A program made the translations under genes and the position numbers. A stretch of 64,000 nt of DNA, taken from NCBI GenBank assembly GCA_964627805.1, contig CAZVLA010000023.1:5575-69574 (forward strand). The letters run 5' to 3'. The notes under the pieces were generated by a model. It searched no databases. It was not told where the DNA came from and saw only the letters and a program-made list of their open reading frames with translations. Each line of letters opens with the position of its first letter. The first letter of the stretch is position 1. Source of the stretch: CAZAMI01 sp964627805. GTDB taxonomy: Archaea; Thermoproteota; Thermoprotei_A; Sulfolobales; NBVN01. Shown here in pieces: positions 16,774 through 25,474 of this stretch.

Positions 16774-17976
16774 TTGAGTAAGGAGTACTCAGTAGTTGTG
16801 GTTGGTGGGGGCTTAGCAGGTACTTACCTAGCCCTAAACCTAATTAGGGAGGGGCTTGAGGGGGGTGAAGTAGCTCTAGTAGCTAATGAGTGGCCACCAT
16901 ATACTAAGCACGTACTAGTACCTATAGCCTGTGGTGAGGACCCAAGTACGGCTTACCTAGGTGTTAGTAAGGAGTTGATTAAGTCCGGCGTTAAGGTACT
17001 TAATAACTGCTTAGCTGAGGGTATAGACTTAAGTAGGAATGAAGTAAGGGCTAGGTGCGGTAGTGATTACTTAACCATCAAGTTCAAGTACTTAGTAATA
17101 GCTACTGGAGGTAAGGCATTCATACCACCTATTAAGGGCGTTAACTTAAGGGGCATTACGACACTATACACCCTAGACGACGCTACCTACCTAAGTAAGT
17201 TAAGGAGATCAAGTAAGGTACTTGTGGTGGGGGCGGGCTTAGTAGGTACTTCATTAACTACTAAGTTAATTAGTAGGGGTTTCAGGGTAGGGCTCATTGA
17301 GCTTAAGGATCACGTATTACCTCAGGTGATTGATCATGAATTAAGTAAGGTAGTTGAGGAGTACTTAAGAAGCTTAGGTGTGGTACTTAAGCTAGGTACG
17401 GAAGTCATTAAGTTCGTAGGTTCAGGTAGGGTTGAGGGTGCCTTACTAAGTAATGGGTTCCTGAGTACGGACGCGGTAGTATTAACTACGGGGGTGAGAC
17501 CCAATACGGGATTAATTCAGGGATCAGGTATTGAGTTGAGTGGGGGTGCGGTAGTAATTAATGACTACGGCATGACTTCAGTAAGTAATGTATTCGCGTT
17601 AGGTGACTGCGCACTAAGTAAGGACTTAATAACTGGTAAGTACGTCTACAGGCCCCTAGGCTTCGTAGCCGCCCACTACGCTAAGTTAATACCTAAGTAC
17701 TTAGTTAGGGGTGAGGTAGTTAAGGATAGAGGGGTACTACCGACGATTTACGAGGAATTAGGTGGTGCTTACGTAGTTAGGGTAGGGCTTAGTGCTTCAG
17801 AAGCTAACTCACTAGGTATACCAGCTGAGGTTAGGTGCGGTAAGGAGGGTAACCTACATTACTGCGAAGTACTTAGTTACGGTGACTTAATAGGTTGGGA
17901 AGCCGTAGCTACGTCCCATCACCACGTAATTAAGTCGTGGATGTACTACAATGAAATAGCGGGTAATTATGGTTAA
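16774..17976 (+). CDS. FAD/NAD(P)-dependent pyridine nucleotide-disulfide-type oxidoreductase
   Basis: The 400-residue flavoprotein has an FAD-binding Rossmann motif VVVVGGGLAGTYLA near residue 6, a second nucleotide motif VLVVGAGLVGTSL near 150, and the FAD-binding end motif VFALGDCA near 270. It resembles NADH oxidase/rubredoxin reductase/NirB-type reductases. I do not see the redox Cys of NADH oxidase or CoA-disulfide reductase, so a ferredoxin or rubredoxin reductase role with the upstream four-cluster ferredoxin is likely. Start TTG 16774 is preceded by GGTGGTGA. Confidence 0.83.
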   Translation: MSKEYSVVVVGGGLAGTYLALNLIREGLEGGEVALVANEWPPYTKHVLVPIACGEDPSTAYLGVSKELIKSGVKVLNNCLAEGIDLSRNEVRARCGSDYLTIKFKYLVIATGGKAFIPPIKGVNLRGITTLYTLDDATYLSKLRRSSKVLVVGAGLVGTSLTTKLISRGFRVGLIELKDHVLPQVIDHELSKVVEEYLRSLGVVLKLGTEVIKFVGSGRVEGALLSNGFLSTDAVVLTTGVRPNTGLIQGSGIELSGGAVVINDYGMTSVSNVFALGDCALSKDLITGKYVYRPLGFVAAHYAKLIPKYLVRGEVVKDRGVLPTIYEELGGAYVVRVGLSASEANSLGIPAEVRCGKEGNLHYCEVLSYGDLIGWEAVATSHHHVIKSWMYYNEIAGNYG

Positions 17977-18043
17977 TGAATTAATTACTGATGAGAGTAA
18001 ATTATTTTAAGTTTTGCCTGCATCAGAGTAAGGTGCCCTAATA

Positions 18044-18763
18044 ATGGTAGTGCCAGCTACTCAAGTAAGTATCGCCTCATTAGAGAGGGGCTTAGGTAAG
18101 TTAAAGAATGCAGCACTGATAAACATAATATCGATGATATTGCTAGGTGCTTCATGGACATTACTACTACCCATATTGATGAACCCGTCACTATTCACGT
18201 CACGTGCAGCCGCGGCAGTAACTGCGTTAGGTACGTTAATGATATCCGTAGCTGTAGTAATAGTAGGTGCTATACTATCCTTGATATCTATATTCGCATT
18301 CCTAGTACCTGCGTTCTCCTCATTAAGGGAGTATAACCCATCGAGATTCGGTACACCATCAAAGATGATTAAGGTGGGGTATGTAGGGGGCTTCATACTC
18401 ATAGTAATAGCAGCTATAATATTCCTAGCATCAATCGCGGGTGCCGCCTCAAGAGGAGCTACGGCGGCTCATCTAGTATTCGGTGGGGCGATAGTAACGC
18501 TTGCTCTAGGTGTCATAGGCGCCATACTGCTCTTCATAGGTCAGATAGGCGTTATAGTAGGGATGTTTAGGCTGAACGATGAATTACATAAGACCTCACT
18601 ACTCGTGGCTGGTATACTATTCATAATAGGTATCTTCCTAGGGTGGCTTAACTTCATAGGATGGATCCTAGTGTTTGTGGGGGCTAGGTCAGCACTTAAT
18701 GAGTTAAGGAGTAAGTTAAGGGCAGGTACTGGAGAAGCCCCTAGTGAGGGCATGCATTTATAA
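18044..18763 (+). CDS. DUF996-family membrane protein
   Basis: The 239-residue protein has about six membrane segments and the DUF996-like start SLERGLGKLKNAALINIIS, followed by Gly/Ile-rich helices and a short soluble C-terminus. DUF996 is an archaeal family of unknown function. The ATG at 18044 is preceded by GGTG at 18032 and by a TATA-like taaattatttta near 18004. It is a single-gene unit ending before a T run at 18797. Confidence 0.72.
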   Translation: MVVPATQVSIASLERGLGKLKNAALINIISMILLGASWTLLLPILMNPSLFTSRAAAAVTALGTLMISVAVVIVGAILSLISIFAFLVPAFSSLREYNPSRFGTPSKMIKVGYVGGFILIVIAAIIFLASIAGAASRGATAAHLVFGGAIVTLALGVIGAILLFIGQIGVIVGMFRLNDELHKTSLLVAGILFIIGIFLGWLNFIGWILVFVGARSALNELRSKLRAGTGEAPSEGMHL

Positions 18764-18795
18764 CTGCATTAGTGATTACGTAGTAATTCATTGAT

Positions 18796-18803
18796 TATTT
18801 TTA
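18796..18803 (+). terminator. T-run terminator after the DUF996 gene
   Basis: A T5 tract in tatttttaa follows the gene by about 33 bases, without a hairpin, as archaeal intrinsic terminators do. The reading is weak because the region is generally AT-rich. Confidence 0.3.
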
Positions 18804-18816
18804 ATGGAGAAACACC

Positions 18817-19527
18817 TCAGCGTAGAGTCCCGAAGGCTCTATCCCCAGCATCACCTAGTCCAGGAACTATGTATCCCCTACTATTCAGTTCTGGGTCGAT
18901 AGCTACGGTAAACACGTGGGCTTCGGGGTACTTACTAAGTACCCTCCTAATACCGTACTCAGTAGATATTACTGAGGCTATGAATAACCTCTTAGGCTTA
19001 CCATACTCTAGGATCTTAGGTATTATAGCTAACATAGTAGATCCCGTAGCTAGCATTGGGTCGGCAATGATTACGGTATCCTCAGACTTAATCCTAGGTA
19101 TTTTAATGTAGTTAAGCTCGATCTCGAAGGACCTACCGTTAGTAACTCCCTCCTCAATCCTCCTAGCACTAACTACTCCCTGCCTAGCCTTAGGGAATAT
19201 CTTAACTAACCCCTCAACTAATGGCATGGCGGCCCTCAAGACAGTAATTATTACTACGTAGTCCATGTCCTTAATCACGAAGCCCTTAGCCTTAACACCT
19301 AATGGGGTCTCAACCTCAACTACCTCACCATCTAAGTACTTAACCATTTCTAAACCAATTACCCTACCTAACCTAACTAACCCCTTCCTAAAGTCTATCT
19401 GCCCAGTCCTCCTATCCCTAAGCGTAGTGAGTATTGCTTGAGCGTATGGGTGGTCAATAACGTGTACCCTATCCCTTAAGTCCTTAGGTACTTCAGTATG
19501 TACTAACCCCTCCAACAGTACCCACAA
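18817..19527 (-). CDS. upp: Uracil phosphoribosyltransferase
   Basis: The 236-residue enzyme converts uracil and PRPP to UMP in pyrimidine salvage. It shows the type I PRTase PRPP loop DPMLATGSTM, the UPRTase flexible region (HPYAQAILTTLRDRRTGQID), and the uracil-binding end YIVPGLGDAGDRAFGT. It is about 20 residues longer at the N-terminus than many homologues. However, a TATA-like cttttaaaac centred near 19550 would start the transcript almost exactly at the TTG 19527, supporting this start. It is divergent from cysS. Confidence 0.9.
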   Translation of the reverse strand: MWVLLEGLVHTEVPKDLRDRVHVIDHPYAQAILTTLRDRRTGQIDFRKGLVRLGRVIGLEMVKYLDGEVVEVETPLGVKAKGFVIKDMDYVVIITVLRAAMPLVEGLVKIFPKARQGVVSARRIEEGVTNGRSFEIELNYIKIPRIKSEDTVIIADPMLATGSTMLAIIPKILEYGKPKRLFIASVISTEYGIRRVLSKYPEAHVFTVAIDPELNSRGYIVPGLGDAGDRAFGTLR

Positions 19528-19643
19528 AGACGGACTTACTAACCCTTTTAAAACTGACGTTAATTAAGTGTGTAGCGTTAATGAGTGATTACAGTAATTT
19601 ATTTTTACTCTTGAGTATATTGGTGCGTTGGTGAATCCCTATT

Positions 19644-21068
19644 GTGTTGCGTGTGTATAATACGTTAACGCGTCAGTACGAGGTCTTCAAACCTATTAAG
19701 CCAGGCCTTGTTAGGATGTACGTATGCGGCCCTACAGTATACGATTACAGCCACTTAGGGCATGCGAGGACTTACGTGGCATTCGACGTTATTAAGAGGT
19801 ACTTAAGACTTAAGGGCTACGACGTAATACACGTTCAGAACATAACGGACATAGATGATAAGATCATTAATAGAGCTAGGGAGGAGGGAGTTACTTGGAG
19901 GGACATAGCTGATAAGTACATAAGAGACTACCTAGAGAGTATGGAGAAACTAAACATTAGGGTAGACATACATCCTAGAGTCTCTGAGCACATAAGGGAC
20001 ATTATAGAGTTCATTCAGGACCTAATAGATAAGGGCTACGCGTACGTAGCACCAAGCGGTAGTGTGTACTTCGACGTAGATAAGTACCCAGACTACGGGA
20101 GGTTAAGTGGTAGGTTAAGTAAGGAGTTATGGGGTCAGGAGGAGGAGTTCCTAAAGGAGAAGAGGAACCCCTACGACTTCGCGCTTTGGAAGGCAGCTAA
20201 GCCGGGAGAGCCTTGGTGGGAGTCACCGTGGGGTAGGGGGAGGCCTGGATGGCATATTGAGTGTTCAGTAATGAGTTCTAAGTACCTAGGGGATCAATTC
20301 GACATCCATGGAGGTGGTCAAGACCTGATCTTCCCGCATCATGAGAACGAGAGAGCTCAGAGTGAGGCTAGGTTCGGTAAGTCACCATGGGTTAAGTACT
20401 GGCTACATACGGGGCTATTCAGATTCGCTGGTGAGAAGATGAGTAAGTCACTAGGTAATATAGTAACTCTTAGGGAGGCATTTAAGAAGTGGAGACCTGA
20501 GGTTATTAGGTTATGGTTCGTAGTTACGCACTACAGGAAACCCATGGAGTTTAGTGAGGAGAGTATTAAGCAGGCTGAGAAGTACTTCAGAAGGTTAGTA
20601 AGTACGGTTGAGACCCTTAAGAAGTTACTTAGGGAGGTAGGTCCTGACTACTCATTAAGTGACTCAGATATTAAGTTAATGAATGAGTTAATCAGTATTA
20701 GGGAGGGGTTCTACGAGGCTATGGATGACGACTTCAATACTAGTAAGGCGTTTAGTTACGTGTATAGACTAACTACCTTAGTGTTTAAGGAGCTAGTGAG
20801 TAGGCCTAAGTACGTACTACTTACTAGGGTCTACATGATGCTTAGGGAGTTTAATGAGGTTCTCGGAGTACTTGATAAGTACTTCGTAGGTGGTGAGGGT
20901 AGGGAGGAGCTAATCACTAAGTTAATCGACTTAATAGTAAGTACGAGGCAGGAGTTAAGGAGGATGAAGATGTACGAGCTATCCGATAGGATTAGGGCTG
21001 AGCTTAAGTCGTTAGGTATTAGGGTTATGGATTATAGGGATAGGAGTGAGTGGGTTTTTGAGGGTTAA
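19644..21068 (+). CDS. cysS: Cysteinyl-tRNA synthetase
   Basis: The 474-residue class I synthetase has the Zn-ligand Cys28 in YVCGPTVYDYSHLGH, the HIGH motif as HLGH at 37-40, the conserved GRPGWHIECS and HHENE Zn-site segments, and KMSKS in GEKMSKSLGN near 267. It charges tRNA-Cys; the length is normal. A TATA box aatttattttt at 19596-19606 and GGTGA at 19630-19634 support the GTG start at 19644. Its stop shares the TTAA at 21065-21068 with the convergent DUF1634 gene. Confidence 0.94.
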   Translation: MLRVYNTLTRQYEVFKPIKPGLVRMYVCGPTVYDYSHLGHARTYVAFDVIKRYLRLKGYDVIHVQNITDIDDKIINRAREEGVTWRDIADKYIRDYLESMEKLNIRVDIHPRVSEHIRDIIEFIQDLIDKGYAYVAPSGSVYFDVDKYPDYGRLSGRLSKELWGQEEEFLKEKRNPYDFALWKAAKPGEPWWESPWGRGRPGWHIECSVMSSKYLGDQFDIHGGGQDLIFPHHENERAQSEARFGKSPWVKYWLHTGLFRFAGEKMSKSLGNIVTLREAFKKWRPEVIRLWFVVTHYRKPMEFSEESIKQAEKYFRRLVSTVETLKKLLREVGPDYSLSDSDIKLMNELISIREGFYEAMDDDFNTSKAFSYVYRLTTLVFKELVSRPKYVLLTRVYMMLREFNEVLGVLDKYFVGGEGREELITKLIDLIVSTRQELRRMKMYELSDRIRAELKSLGIRVMDYRDRSEWVFEG

Positions 21069-21349
21069 TGAATCAGTACCATAATGTACGAGGCAGTAAT
21101 TACTAGTGACGTTATGAAGATCATTAGAGCTTCCTTAACACTACCTAACCTCAAGTACTCAACACCTAACGTAATTAGTGAGGCTATGGGTGAAGCCACT
21201 ATAATGTAGAGACCTAATGAAGTTATACGTAACTCATTAATACCTAGTAAGTACTTAATTAACTCACCTAAAGCAGTAATTACTAAACCTAAAGCAACAC
21301 CTATCCTAAGGACCTTAGGTGATGCCTTAGCTCTCACTAACTCACCCAC
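21065..21349 (-). CDS. DUF1634 membrane protein, partner of TauE
   Basis: The 94-residue protein has three predicted membrane helices (IGVALGLVITALGELI, TSLGLYIIVASPIASLITLGV, ALMIFITSLVITASYIMVL). DUF1634 proteins are usually encoded next to TauE/SafE transporters, and this one overlaps the end of the TauE gene by 13 bases. It is probably a small accessory subunit. It shares a palindromic stop with cysS. Confidence 0.75.
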   Translation of the reverse strand: MGELVRAKASPKVLRIGVALGLVITALGELIKYLLGINELRITSLGLYIIVASPIASLITLGVEYLRLGSVKEALMIFITSLVITASYIMVLIH

Positions 21350-22128
21350 CTCATTAATGAAGTAATTACTAATTGAGTAGATACGTAGAGGAGTATAGCT
21401 GAGAAGATTAGCTTAACGTACCTAGTCCTTAACCTACCCATTAACTTAGCACCTAAAGTAGCTCCCGGAACTATACCTAGAGCTAGTGCTAGAGCTAGTA
21501 ATGGGTTAGGTAGTCCGTGGATTAAGTAGGGTAGCTCACCAGCTGATGCAGTTAAACCAACCATTAATGAGCTAGTAGCTACGGCTACCTTCATAGGTAC
21601 CCTAAGTACTAGATTCATTATCGGTACCTTAACAACACCACCGCCTATACCGAAAGTACCTGAAGCTAACCCAGCTAGGAAGGAGAGAGTAGCACCTACT
21701 AACCTACGTAATGGTGTAGTACCTCCGTAGGTACCCTCAACACCCCTACCAACACCCTTAATTACTGACTTAATCATAGTTAATGATACGTAGAGAAGGA
21801 GGATACCCAACGCGAACTTAATCATGTGCGGAGGTAGCGTCAGCGTTATGTACGCACCAACAACAGCTCCTAAGGCAGTAGTAGGTTCTAAGTTACTTAA
21901 CGCCTTAACATCGATCAAGCCCTCCCTCAAGTACACACTAGCGGCTGAGGATGAGGTTATTACTACGCATAGTAAGCTAGTAGCTACAGCTACCCTAACG
22001 TCAATACCTAACCCCAGTATTAGGAAAGGTATTACTAATACACCACCACCTACACCAGCCATAGCAGATACTAACCCAATCCCGACACCACTAACCAGTA
22101 CTAGAGGTATCAGTAACTCACTAATCAC
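21337..22128 (-). CDS. TauE/SafE-family sulfite/organosulfonate or anion exporter
   Basis: The 263-residue membrane protein has eight or so helices arranged as two related halves. Each half starts with a Gly-rich repeat typical of TauE/SafE (DUF81): GLVSAMAGVGGGVLVIPFL and GLASGTFGIGGGVVKVPIM. The family exports sulfite, sulfoacetate or similar anions. Start GTG 22128. With the overlapping DUF1634 gene it forms a two-gene operon. The substrate is not readable from sequence. Confidence 0.84.
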   Translation of the reverse strand: MISELLIPLVLVSGVGIGLVSAMAGVGGGVLVIPFLILGLGIDVRVAVATSLLCVVITSSSAASVYLREGLIDVKALSNLEPTTALGAVVGAYITLTLPPHMIKFALGILLLYVSLTMIKSVIKGVGRGVEGTYGGTTPLRRLVGATLSFLAGLASGTFGIGGGVVKVPIMNLVLRVPMKVAVATSSLMVGLTASAGELPYLIHGLPNPLLALALALGIVPGATLGAKLMGRLRTRYVKLIFSAILLYVSTQLVITSLMRWVS

Positions 22129-22175
22129 TACGCACCACTAAGAAGTAGACGTAGTAAGTACTGAAATAGGTAGTG

Positions 22176-22943
22176 TTAGGTGTGGGTCTTGAACTGTATT
22201 ATGTCTTCATCATAGATACTGACTAACCTACCATTACCTAAGTCAATGAGTAAGGACCCGTCATAATCAATATCAACGACCACACCCTCAACAACACCCT
22301 CACTCTGAGTAGCTACTACGACGTACCTACCTATAGTCTCTAAGTACTTCCTAACCCTAGATACTACGGACCTTAATCTCCTACGTACTAAGTCGGCGTA
22401 AAGCTCATCGAAGTACCTAAGTATTAACTCAAGTAACTTAGACCTACTCACTGGCCCCACTAAGTCCTTAATAGATACTTCATTACTCCCTAGGGATGAG
22501 GGTTCATTATTCACGTTAATTACTGAATGGACTATGATTGTATGTGGCGATACGTAATTACGTGGTAACTCGATTGAGACCCTACCTAATAACCTATCAG
22601 CGTGAACCAAATCACCAGGCCACCTAACCCTAGCCTCTAAACCCGATAATTCCTCAATGGACCTAGCTATTGAAGAAGCCATCATTAACTTAATAAGTAC
22701 TAAGCCCCTAAGTTCTGATGGCTTAAGTATTAATGCGTACTCAAGCACACCCTTAGGGCTCCCCAGCACTTCGTCGGTGAGTATTAATGAACCCTCAAGA
22801 CCTCCCCTCTCAACTACATCCTCAGCCTCACTAACTACGGAGGAGCATTCAGGTAGGTATATCATCCAGTAATTAAGTACTGAGCACTTAATACAGCCTC
22901 TCCTAGCTAGCTCAAGCAACTCATTAGTACCTGCATTACTCAA
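22176..22943 (-). CDS. BirA-like protein lacking the biotin-binding GRGRxGR loop
   Basis: The 255-residue protein aligns by eye with biotin protein ligases. RWPGDLVHADRLLGRVSIE (from residue 107) matches RWPNDx..KxxGxLxE, and the C-terminal GVVVDIDYDGSLLIDLGNGR matches the SH3-like BPL_C domain. However, the active-site loop GRGRxGRxWxSP is replaced by ILTDEVLGSPKGVLEYALIL (residues 54-73), without the Arg residues that bind biotinyl-AMP. It may have another substrate, be a regulator, or be a non-catalytic remnant. Start TTG 22943. Confidence 0.62.
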   Translation of the reverse strand: MSNAGTNELLELARRGCIKCSVLNYWMIYLPECSSVVSEAEDVVERGGLEGSLILTDEVLGSPKGVLEYALILKPSELRGLVLIKLMMASSIARSIEELSGLEARVRWPGDLVHADRLLGRVSIELPRNYVSPHTIIVHSVINVNNEPSSLGSNEVSIKDLVGPVSRSKLLELILRYFDELYADLVRRRLRSVVSRVRKYLETIGRYVVVATQSEGVVEGVVVDIDYDGSLLIDLGNGRLVSIYDEDIIQFKTHT

Positions 22944-22968
22944 TACTACCTACCCTATAATTTAATTA

Positions 22969-24441
22969 TTACCTCTCCCCCCTTAACTCCTTCTCAACAA
23001 GAGATATTATGGGGGCCATCCCCCTTAACTCCCTACAGAACCTCCTTATTCTCTCGGAGGATATATCAAATACGTACGGTGACTTAAGGAACTCAAGGTC
23101 GTAGATAGCGTTACCGTCCTCACCCTTCCTACTCATCCTAATAACTACGTCACTTAACTCAGCGAGTAATGGGTGCTCACCACGCTTAATACCTAAGAAC
23201 CTAATAGCGGTTACACCGAATGCTCTATCCATTAACGTGAACATGTAGAACAGCTTATTAACCGCTCTTAACCTATCACCTAGTAACTCGTAATACACTC
23301 TAGTATCCGGCATTATGACTAAGTCAGGTCTGAACCTCTCAACTTGAGTTAATGCCTCGCCGAAGACCTCAGTTATTGGTTTAGACAGTACGTCCCTAAC
23401 CTTAATACTTACGTACTTCCTAAGTAACTTAGTAGCTTCACGCACGTCAATACCTAACCTACTAGATACTGTTAGGGACATCATCAACTCGAGCTTTTCA
23501 GGGTCTAGGGATACTGTAGTTATTAATACCTTAGACTTAACCTCTAAGGCCTTACACACTAAGTAATTAGTTACTCTAAGTGGTATGTCGGAACCTATTG
23601 GGTAGGTAATCAGTATTTGAGTACCCTTAGGTACAGGGCCTAAGAATGACTTAAGGACTGAATCAACTTCAGCCCTAATACCCCTCCTCTCATGCTTACG
23701 TAGTATCGAGAATATTGATGGAGTAGGCACTACAGCTAATACCTTATTAGGTACTATCGAGAACGGCAGTTCGTATATGGGTAACTTCCTACCCCTAAAC
23801 TTCCTAACTTGAATCCACCTTGAGTGAAGCCCACCCTCATTCCTTAACCTAACAACCAATACCGCATCAGCTATGAATTCAAGACCCCCTAACCTAACGT
23901 AGCTCTCACCATAAGGTAGGTCAGCTATCAATACCGTGACGCCGTCGCTGCTAGATACGAACTTGTATATACCTGAGTGAAGCACTGCTCTGCGGTCAAC
24001 CTCCTTTTCGAATGACTGCAAAAGCGGTGTTATGCTATCAATGACTACTATATCCGGTGAGAACTCAGCTGTGTCTTTAGCTAATCCCGTAGTGAAGTAA
24101 TCTATAATGAATTCACTATTGAGTGTGGGTACCTCAACGAACTTAAATAACCCCTTAAGCTCGAGCGACTTAAAATCAAGTCCTAACCCCTTCATGAATT
24201 TAAAGTACTTCTCCTTAGTCTCGGCTAAGCTAATGTATAGTGCCTTAACACCCCTAGTAACCGCGTTCCTGTAAATCATTAATGACGTTAAGGTAGTCTT
24301 ACCAGCTCCTGGGTGACCACTGATTAGTATTAGTGACGACCTACCTATAGGACCTAGTAACTCATCAAGTTCCTTAACACCCCAACTGATTAAGCCATGC
24401 CCAGCGCCTTTCCTGACCAATACTAAGCACTCCTCCAGCAC
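22969..24441 (-). CDS. KaiC/GvpD-like RecA-superfamily ATPase (second of two)
   Basis: The 490-residue protein repeats the architecture of the ATPase at 8968-10410. A KaiC domain with WGVKELDELLGPIG, Walker A GHPGAGKT at 42-49 and Walker B IVVIDSITPLL comes first. A second half (KSFLGPVPKGTQILITYPIG) has lost the P-loop. The two proteins are clearly homologous but diverged, so they are old paralogues and not a recent duplication. It probably regulates gene expression or assembly by ATP-driven oligomerisation. It lies between the BirA-like gene and the Trp/Tyr/Pro-rich operon. Confidence 0.8.
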   Translation of the reverse strand: MLEECLVLVRKGAGHGLISWGVKELDELLGPIGRSSLILISGHPGAGKTTLTSLMIYRNAVTRGVKALYISLAETKEKYFKFMKGLGLDFKSLELKGLFKFVEVPTLNSEFIIDYFTTGLAKDTAEFSPDIVVIDSITPLLQSFEKEVDRRAVLHSGIYKFVSSSDGVTVLIADLPYGESYVRLGGLEFIADAVLVVRLRNEGGLHSRWIQVRKFRGRKLPIYELPFSIVPNKVLAVVPTPSIFSILRKHERRGIRAEVDSVLKSFLGPVPKGTQILITYPIGSDIPLRVTNYLVCKALEVKSKVLITTVSLDPEKLELMMSLTVSSRLGIDVREATKLLRKYVSIKVRDVLSKPITEVFGEALTQVERFRPDLVIMPDTRVYYELLGDRLRAVNKLFYMFTLMDRAFGVTAIRFLGIKRGEHPLLAELSDVVIRMSRKGEDGNAIYDLEFLKSPYVFDISSERIRRFCRELRGMAPIISLVEKELRGER

Positions 24442-24590
24442 TAACCCGCTAAGGTAGCCGAAAATAGTTAGGGTTTAGTACTTAGTAAGGAGCTCTGGAG
24501 TCGATTTAACGTAGTTAGTAGTGAGTACTTCAACTAATTCAGTAGGTAATGAGTTGCGGATTAGGGTAAGAAAAACATTTCGATTCGGGG

Positions 24591-24950
24591 TCACTCACCC
24601 TCCTCCTTACCAAGCATCCTCCTTAACTCCTTAATTCTCTCCTCAACACCCTTAAGCTCCTCCTGAAGATCCCTTAGATCCTCCTCAAGCTCACGCTTAT
24701 ACTCCTCAAGCATCCTCAACTCCTCCTCGGGTGTCGGCGGTGATGGTGGGTACGGAGGTACGTAGTAAGGCATCGGTGGTGGGTAGTACTGAGGCATTGG
24801 TTGGTAGGGTTGCTGCTGAGGTTGTTGACTCTGCTGACTAGCCTGCTGAGGTGGTGGTTGCTGAGTCCATGGTGGAGGTGGCGGTGGTATGTAGTAGGGT
24901 ATGAACCACCCCCTCCTCCTTAACCACCACGGCGGGTAGTAGGGATACAT
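24591..24950 (-). CDS. Pro/Gln/Tyr-rich small protein with C-terminal coiled coil
   Basis: The 119-residue protein has a Trp/Arg/Tyr start (MYPYYPPWWLRRRGW), then Pro and Gln runs (PPPPPPW, QQASQQSQQPQQQ), a PYPPSPPTPEEELRML hinge, and an acidic/basic heptad region for the last 45 residues. The pattern (low-complexity front, coiled-coil back) recalls DUF5320-like proteins, but this is only a resemblance. It is the third gene of an operon; its ATG overlaps the previous stop as TAATG. A T5 run follows near 24574. Confidence 0.68.
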   Translation of the reverse strand: MYPYYPPWWLRRRGWFIPYYIPPPPPPWTQQPPPQQASQQSQQPQQQPYQPMPQYYPPPMPYYVPPYPPSPPTPEEELRMLEEYKRELEEDLRDLQEELKGVEERIKELRRMLGKEEGE

Positions 24951-25192
24951 TACTTACTCACCCCACTACTTACTAACTTAGGTAGTGATTCGTAAGTCTT
25001 AGCCATAGCCTCAATGCTCTTCCTCCAAGCATCAATGAATGCCCTGTAAACCTCCATATACATCGTTAGGTAGTAGTAACTAAGTACCCAAGACCAAGTA
25101 CTCCACATTAGGTAGGTAGGGTCGGGTAGTGGTGTTAGTGGCGGTACCCCCACATAGGGTGGGTAGTACGGGTACGGGGGTACCCAGCTCAT
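24950..25192 (-). CDS. Pro/Tyr-rich small protein, middle gene of the triad
   Basis: The 80-residue protein starts MSWVPPYPYYPPYVGVPP and ends in an amphipathic helix (MEVYRAFIDAWRKSIEAMAKTY). No family is recognised. It starts 3 bases after the stop of the upstream Trp-rich gene and is coupled to the following gene by TAATG, so all three are made together. The shared Pro-Tyr-Trp composition of the three N-termini suggests that the products assemble with each other, perhaps as a scaffold or condensate. Confidence 0.66.
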   Translation of the reverse strand: MSWVPPYPYYPPYVGVPPLTPLPDPTYLMWSTWSWVLSYYYLTMYMEVYRAFIDAWRKSIEAMAKTYESLPKLVSSGVSK

Positions 25193-25195
25193 GAC

Positions 25196-25474
25196 TCACC
25201 ACCACGGCCTCCAATACATCCATGGAGCTACCGGGTAGTACGGGTAGTACGTAGGTCCGTAGTACGGGGTGCTCCACCAGTAATACCAAGGAGTCCAGGG
25301 GTATCCGTACCACCTCATAAACCAGCCAGGCATGCCGAATAACCACCAGCAAGAGCCCCTACCGAATAACCAGCCGGGTCTCTGCCATGGTGGTAAGTGA
25401 CTAAATGGTCCTCTACCTGGCCATGGACCTACCCAACCACCTCTTCCTCTACCACCTCTCCATCCCCAACCCAT
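25196..25474 (-). CDS. Trp/Gly-rich small protein heading the triad
   Basis: The 92-residue protein is about one quarter tryptophan and very rich in Gly, Pro and Tyr. Segments such as GPWPGRGPFSHLPPWQRPGW and GRGSCWWLFGMPGW are seen. I recall similar Trp/Gly-rich proteins in Thermoproteota and the loosely similar DUF5320, function unknown. There is no signal peptide and a single Cys. A TATA-like gtttattaattttt near 25511 and GGTGATAGC just before ATG 25474 support this start. It is the first gene of the operon. Confidence 0.66.
   Translation of the reverse strand: MGWGWRGGRGRGGWVGPWPGRGPFSHLPPWQRPGWLFGRGSCWWLFGMPGWFMRWYGYPWTPWYYWWSTPYYGPTYYPYYPVAPWMYWRPWW

Noticed and set aside
25080..25352. 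90-codon frame overlapping the Trp-rich triad in another frame
   Set aside because: It spans two genes, lacks a ribosome binding site and breaks the coupled gene order. I kept the three coupled frames.
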